DNA of 16,532 nt from SZUA-584 sp964607965. GTDB lineage: Bacteria > Bacillota > Clostridia > Christensenellales > SZUA-584. Shown piece after piece: positions 13,179 to 16,532 of the stretch (its first letter is position 1; every line of letters begins with the position of its first letter). The position numbers were made by a program, and so were the translations under genes. The notes under the pieces were generated by a model. That model worked only from the letters and a program-made list of their open reading frames with translations, was not told where the DNA came from and did not search any database. The stretch is taken from positions 1 through 16,532 of the forward strand of contig CAZSMH010000041.1 of assembly GCA_964607965.1 (NCBI GenBank), read 5' to 3'.

Positions 13179-14465
13179 ATGAAACTTTCGGACTGGATAG
13201 GTGATATAAGAAGCGGAATGCAGGATTCTAAGTTTGCTTACTTATACCAAAAGGATATAGAAGCACAGAAAAATCGTTATATAAAAGCGCTTGAGAACTT
13301 TGAGCAAATTTTCAAAACTGACAGGGAAGTATGTCTGGTAAGTGCACCCGGGCGGACAGAGCTTGGCGGAAACCATACCGACCATCAGCACGGCCGTGTT
13401 CTTGCGGCTGCGGTAACGATGGACATAATTGCGGTGGTTTCCAAGAGGAGTGACGGAATAATACACATACACTCGGAAGGTTTTAAGCCGCTAACAATAG
13501 ATGTCAGTGATACAAAAAAGAAACAGAAAGAGATAAACACATCAAATGCTCTTGTGCGCGGAACCGCTGCGGGCTTTGCAGATCAAGGTTTTTCGACAGG
13601 AGGATTTGACGCATATATTACATCAAACGTTCCGACGGGCTCCGGGCTGTCGTCTTCTGCGGCATATGAAGTGCTGCTGGGCACTATTTTTAACCGCCTG
13701 TATAACAACGGCGCCGTTGATAAGATTAAAATTGCGCAGATAGGTCAGTACGCAGAAAATAATTATTTTCAAAAGCCATGCGGACTTATGGACCAGACCG
13801 CATCATCGGTGGGCGGTATAATTTCGGTCGACTTTAAGATTCCATCTGCACCAACAGTTGAAAAAGTGGACTATAACTTCAGCCAAGCGAAACATACACT
13901 AGTAATAACCGATGCGGGGGGAAGCCACGCGAATCTAAGCGGTGAGTACGCGGCAATTCCAAAAGAGATGAAAAGTGTTGCGGCTTACTTTTTAAAACAG
14001 GTGCTGCGGGAAGTTGACAGCAGTCTTATGTATGATAATATCAGCGCATTGCGCCGTAACGTTTCAGACCGAGCGGTTTTGCGGGCAATGCATTTTTTCG
14101 AAGAAAATGATAGAGTGGCAAAACAGGTAAAAGCGCTAAAAAAAGGCGACATAGAAACGTTTAAAAAACTTATGATAAGTTCCGGCCGCTCATCCGAGGT
14201 AAACCTGCAAAACTGTTATCCTTCCGGCAATATTGCCGAGCGCAGCGTTTCATTGGCGCTGTCGGTAAGCGAAAAGGTTCTTGACGGCAAGGGGGCATGG
14301 AGAATACACGGAGGCGGTTTCGCGGGAACGATACTCGCGCTTGTTCCAAACGAGGCGACAAGCGAGTACATAAAAGTTATGGAGAGCACATTTAAAAAAG
14401 GATGCTGCCATATGCTGTCGGTACGGCCGGAAGGCGCGTATGTTTTGGAGGAATATAATGGCTGA
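13179..14465 (+). CDS. galK: Galactokinase (GHMP kinase)
   Basis: Phosphorylates alpha-D-galactose with ATP to galactose 1-phosphate, the first Leloir step in the cytoplasm. The 428 residues carry the sugar-binding signature APGRTELGGNHTDHQHG (56-72, with Arg59), the ATP-binding GHMP loop VPTGSGLSSSAA (151-162), the probable base Asp205 (GLMDQ) and the third motif RIHGGGFAGT (375-384). The signature departs from the classic GRxNLIGEHTDYNxG: asparagine replaces the Glu before HTD and His replaces Tyr. The first motif lies about 30 residues later than in E. coli GalK because of an N-terminal helical extension. Start: ATG at 13179, 7 nt after AAGGAG. It overlaps galT by 8 bp. The neighbours support galactose as substrate, though a related sugar such as galacturonate cannot be excluded from sequence alone. 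Confidence 0.9.
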   Translation: MKLSDWIGDIRSGMQDSKFAYLYQKDIEAQKNRYIKALENFEQIFKTDREVCLVSAPGRTELGGNHTDHQHGRVLAAAVTMDIIAVVSKRSDGIIHIHSEGFKPLTIDVSDTKKKQKEINTSNALVRGTAAGFADQGFSTGGFDAYITSNVPTGSGLSSSAAYEVLLGTIFNRLYNNGAVDKIKIAQIGQYAENNYFQKPCGLMDQTASSVGGIISVDFKIPSAPTVEKVDYNFSQAKHTLVITDAGGSHANLSGEYAAIPKEMKSVAAYFLKQVLREVDSSLMYDNISALRRNVSDRAVLRAMHFFEENDRVAKQVKALKKGDIETFKKLMISSGRSSEVNLQNCYPSGNIAERSVSLALSVSEKVLDGKGAWRIHGGGFAGTILALVPNEATSEYIKVMESTFKKGCCHMLSVRPEGAYVLEEYNG

Positions 14466-15435
14466 GTTAAGATGGAACGCTTTATTAAAAGAGTGGGTGA
14501 TGGTTGCAAGCCACCGTCAGGCCCGTCCTTTGATGCCCAAAGGGTGGTGCCCTTTCTGTACGGACAGCGGCAGGGTGCCCAAGCATTACGATGTTTATCG
14601 TTATCCTAATGATTTTCCTGCACTTATGCAAAATCCGCCGGAGCCTGACGCGGTGGACACCAACGAGCTTTTTAGTGTCTCGCCTTCGTACGGTATTTGC
14701 GAAGTGCTGCTGTATTCGCCCGACCATCATGCCAGTTTATCACAACTCGGCAAAAATCACGTTCATAAGCTGGCGCAGATGTGGCGAGAGGTATACAATG
14801 ACTTTAGAGCGGATCCAAAAATAAAATATGTATACATATTTGAAAACAGGGGGGAGCCTGTTGGAGTAACAATGCCGCATCCGCACGGCCAGGCATACGG
14901 ATATTCGTTTCTGCCAAAGAGAATTGAGCAGAGGGTTAATGCCCAAAATCAGTATATGGAACAAAACGGCTCATGCCTTTTTTGCGAGCTGCAAAAAGCT
15001 GAGATTGAGGACGGAAGACGGATTATTTTCCGCAATGAGCACTTTACCGTATATGTACCATTCTTTTCGCATGTAGTCTACGGCACGTATGTTGTATCAA
15101 ACCGCCACATACCAGACCTTTCGGCTATGGAGCATAGGGAAATAGAATCGCTGGGGGAAACGGTAAGGGCTGTTGCAGGAATGTACGATAGTTTGTTTGA
15201 CACGCGGCTGCCGTATATGATGTGCATGCATAACGCGCCCGTAAATATGCCCGGTTTAATAGATTCGTTCCATTTTCATATAGAATTTATACCGCCGATG
15301 CGTTCCGGCACGGTGCAGCAGTTCTTTGCGTCGTCAGAAATGGGAGCCGGCGCATACTGCAACCCCAGCTGCCCCGAAGAAAAGGCAACGGAACTAAGAT
15401 CGGCGTATGAAAAATATACAGGAGGCAAACCATGA
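14458..15435 (+). CDS. galT: Galactose-1-phosphate uridylyltransferase
   Basis: Exchanges UMP between UDP-glucose and galactose 1-phosphate. A 325-aa HIT-superfamily type I enzyme: the active site MPHPHGQ holds His141 and the nucleophile His143, with Gln145 behind. CPFC (31-34) and His90/His91 in SPDHH are probable zinc ligands, and a second CxxC (173-176) is present. HFHIEF (272-277) supplies the C-terminal histidines. Start: ATG at 14458, 6 nt after GGAGG (14447-14451), inside the last codons of galK; an upstream in-frame ATG at 14440 has no such site and would only lengthen the overlap. The stop overlaps the galE start (ATGA). Expression therefore is coupled to both neighbours. Confidence 0.95.
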   Translation: MAELRWNALLKEWVMVASHRQARPLMPKGWCPFCTDSGRVPKHYDVYRYPNDFPALMQNPPEPDAVDTNELFSVSPSYGICEVLLYSPDHHASLSQLGKNHVHKLAQMWREVYNDFRADPKIKYVYIFENRGEPVGVTMPHPHGQAYGYSFLPKRIEQRVNAQNQYMEQNGSCLFCELQKAEIEDGRRIIFRNEHFTVYVPFFSHVVYGTYVVSNRHIPDLSAMEHREIESLGETVRAVAGMYDSLFDTRLPYMMCMHNAPVNMPGLIDSFHFHIEFIPPMRSGTVQQFFASSEMGAGAYCNPSCPEEKATELRSAYEKYTGGKP

Positions 15436-16421
15436 AAACAATACTTGTTGCCGGCGGCGCCGGTTATATAGGCAGCCATATGGCCGCAGCCCTTGAAAGA
15501 GCTGGTTATGATGTTGTTGTCGCTGACGACTTAAGTACAGGCCATAAAGAGGCGGTTAAGTGCGGGAAGCTTTATGTGGGCGATGTCCGCGACGCAGTAT
15601 TTCTTAATAATATATTTGCGCAATCGCACATAGACGGCGTAATCGATTTTGCCGCCTGCTCGCTTGTCGGCGAAAGTTGCAAAGAACCGCTAAAATACTA
15701 TATGAACAACTTAAACGGCGCACAGGTAATGCTGGATGTTATGCGCACGCACGGGGTTAAAAAAATAGTTTTTTCATCCACGGCCGCGGTATATGGAGAG
15801 CCGGAAAAACAGCCTATAGAAGAAACGGACAGAACGGAGCCGACTAACCCTTACGGAGACACTAAGCTTGCCATAGAAAAGCTGTTAAAATGGTGTGATG
15901 CGGCCTACGGCATAAAATACACGGCGCTTAGGTATTTCAATGCGGCCGGAGCGGATAATATTGCCGAAATAGGCGAAGACCACAGGCCGGAGTCTCATCT
16001 CATACCTATTGTGCTTCAAGCTGCGCTCGGCAAAAGGGACTATATTGGAATATTCGGCGATGATTACAAAACGCGCGACGGTACATGCATACGCGATTAT
16101 ATAGACGTGAGGGATCTGGTGCAGGCGCATCTGCTGGCATATGAGCACCTTGCAGGAGGCGGCAAAAGCGGTATATTCAATCTGGGAAACGGCAGCGGTT
16201 TTTCTGTAAAGGAGATTATAGAAGCCGCGCGCAAAGTTTCCGGACGAGATATTGTTGCGCGAACAGAGCCGCGAAGGGCGGGCGATCCGTCAACCCTTAT
16301 AGCATCCAATAAAAACGCGGAGCAAGTGCTGGGATGGAAACCGCGCTATACAGAAATAGAAGATATAATTGCCAGCGCTTGGAACTGGCATCAAAGCCAT
16401 CCGGACGGATACGGCGAATAA
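15432..16421 (+). CDS. galE: UDP-glucose 4-epimerase
   Basis: Interconverts UDP-galactose and UDP-glucose with bound NAD. The 329-aa extended short-chain dehydrogenase shows GGAGYIG (8-14) for NAD, FSSTAAVYG with Ser116/Thr117 (114-122), the catalytic Tyr141 and Lys145 in NPYGDTK, and LRYFNAAGA (166-174). Full length and intact. Start: ATG at 15432, 6 nt after GGAGG (15421-15425), overlapping the galT stop by 4 bp. As the last gene it completes the Leloir route; no mutarotase or transporter gene lies in the window. It may also supply UDP-galactose for surface glycans. Confidence 0.96.
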   Translation: MKTILVAGGAGYIGSHMAAALERAGYDVVVADDLSTGHKEAVKCGKLYVGDVRDAVFLNNIFAQSHIDGVIDFAACSLVGESCKEPLKYYMNNLNGAQVMLDVMRTHGVKKIVFSSTAAVYGEPEKQPIEETDRTEPTNPYGDTKLAIEKLLKWCDAAYGIKYTALRYFNAAGADNIAEIGEDHRPESHLIPIVLQAALGKRDYIGIFGDDYKTRDGTCIRDYIDVRDLVQAHLLAYEHLAGGGKSGIFNLGNGSGFSVKEIIEAARKVSGRDIVARTEPRRAGDPSTLIASNKNAEQVLGWKPRYTEIEDIIASAWNWHQSHPDGYGE

Positions 16422-16428
16422 AACAGAG

Positions 16429-16455
16429 AAAAAACGCCTCTTCAGGCGTTTTTTT
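16429..16455 (+). terminator. gal operon terminator
   Basis: A perfect 11-bp stem (AAAAAACGCCT with AGGCGTTTTTT) around a CTTC loop, with seven T at 16449-16455, 7 nt after the galE stop. Symmetric enough to work on both strands. Confidence 0.92.
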
Positions 16456-16532
16456 AACGCTGCGCCGATGTTTATCTCGGTGTGCAGGGCAGGATTATCT
16501 GTCACAGAAAGAGAATTCTTAATAAAGGTAAG
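16456..16532. other. Structured 3' flank, no gene seen
   Basis: An interrupted stem (CTGC 16460-16463 with GCAG 16484-16487, CCGA 16465-16468 with TCGG 16477-16480) and a small TCTG-tca-CAGA hairpin (16498-16508) precede AAAGG at the end. It may be the leader of a gene beyond the window; no known riboswitch class is recognised. Confidence 0.3.

Noticed and set aside
13546..13743. Alternative-frame ORF inside galK
   Set aside because: It is a shadow of the intact GHMP kinase frame, which carries all the family motifs.

Overview
The window reads as Firmicutes chromosome, most likely a clostridial (Eubacteriales-type) bacterium. The reasons are the strong AGGAGG-like ribosome binding sites before almost every gene, sigma-A promoters with TGn-extended -10 elements, U-rich intrinsic terminators, an encoded CCA on the tRNA, and the gene types (DUF4173-like membrane protein, TrkA/TrkH, AraC beside galK-galT-galE). 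A run of exactly 100 N at 8371-8470 marks a draft or metagenome scaffold gap. Genus and species cannot be told from the sequence.

Left part (1-3900): a three-gene operon of poorly understood proteins, made of a soluble protein with what look like two duplicated PH-like beta domains, a four-site zinc-ribbon protein, and a second zinc-ribbon protein with a glycine-rich insert. It is followed by a separately transcribed alpha-oxoamine synthase whose C-terminal signature is of the serine palmitoyltransferase type, ended by a clear terminator.

Middle part (3900-8700): a DUF4173-like membrane protein with a textbook promoter; a tRNA-Glu(CTC) with its own promoter and terminator and one C-A mismatch in the anticodon stem; a 375-bp region with a second consensus-like promoter, two overlapping tiny ORFs, hairpins and a duplicated 13-bp RBS/start segment; then the potassium uptake pair trkA-trkH. 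The N gap removes the third pore loop of trkH.

Right-middle part (8700-13040): a reverse-strand pair (GNAT acetyltransferase and a DUF7000-like protein), a forward lipoprotein whose promoter is bracketed by an inverted repeat, a reverse-strand secreted or membrane-anchored NlpC/P60 hydrolase with four peptidoglycan-binding repeats, and a reverse-strand AraC-family regulator.

Right end (13040-16532): the AraC gene diverges from a tightly coupled Leloir operon galK-galT-galE (8-bp and 4-bp gene overlaps), closed by a perfect 11-bp hairpin terminator. The regulator presumably controls this operon in response to galactose or a galactoside. I found no CRISPR array, phage, transposase or obvious defence system. 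The least explained parts are the zinc-ribbon operon and the leader region upstream of trkA.
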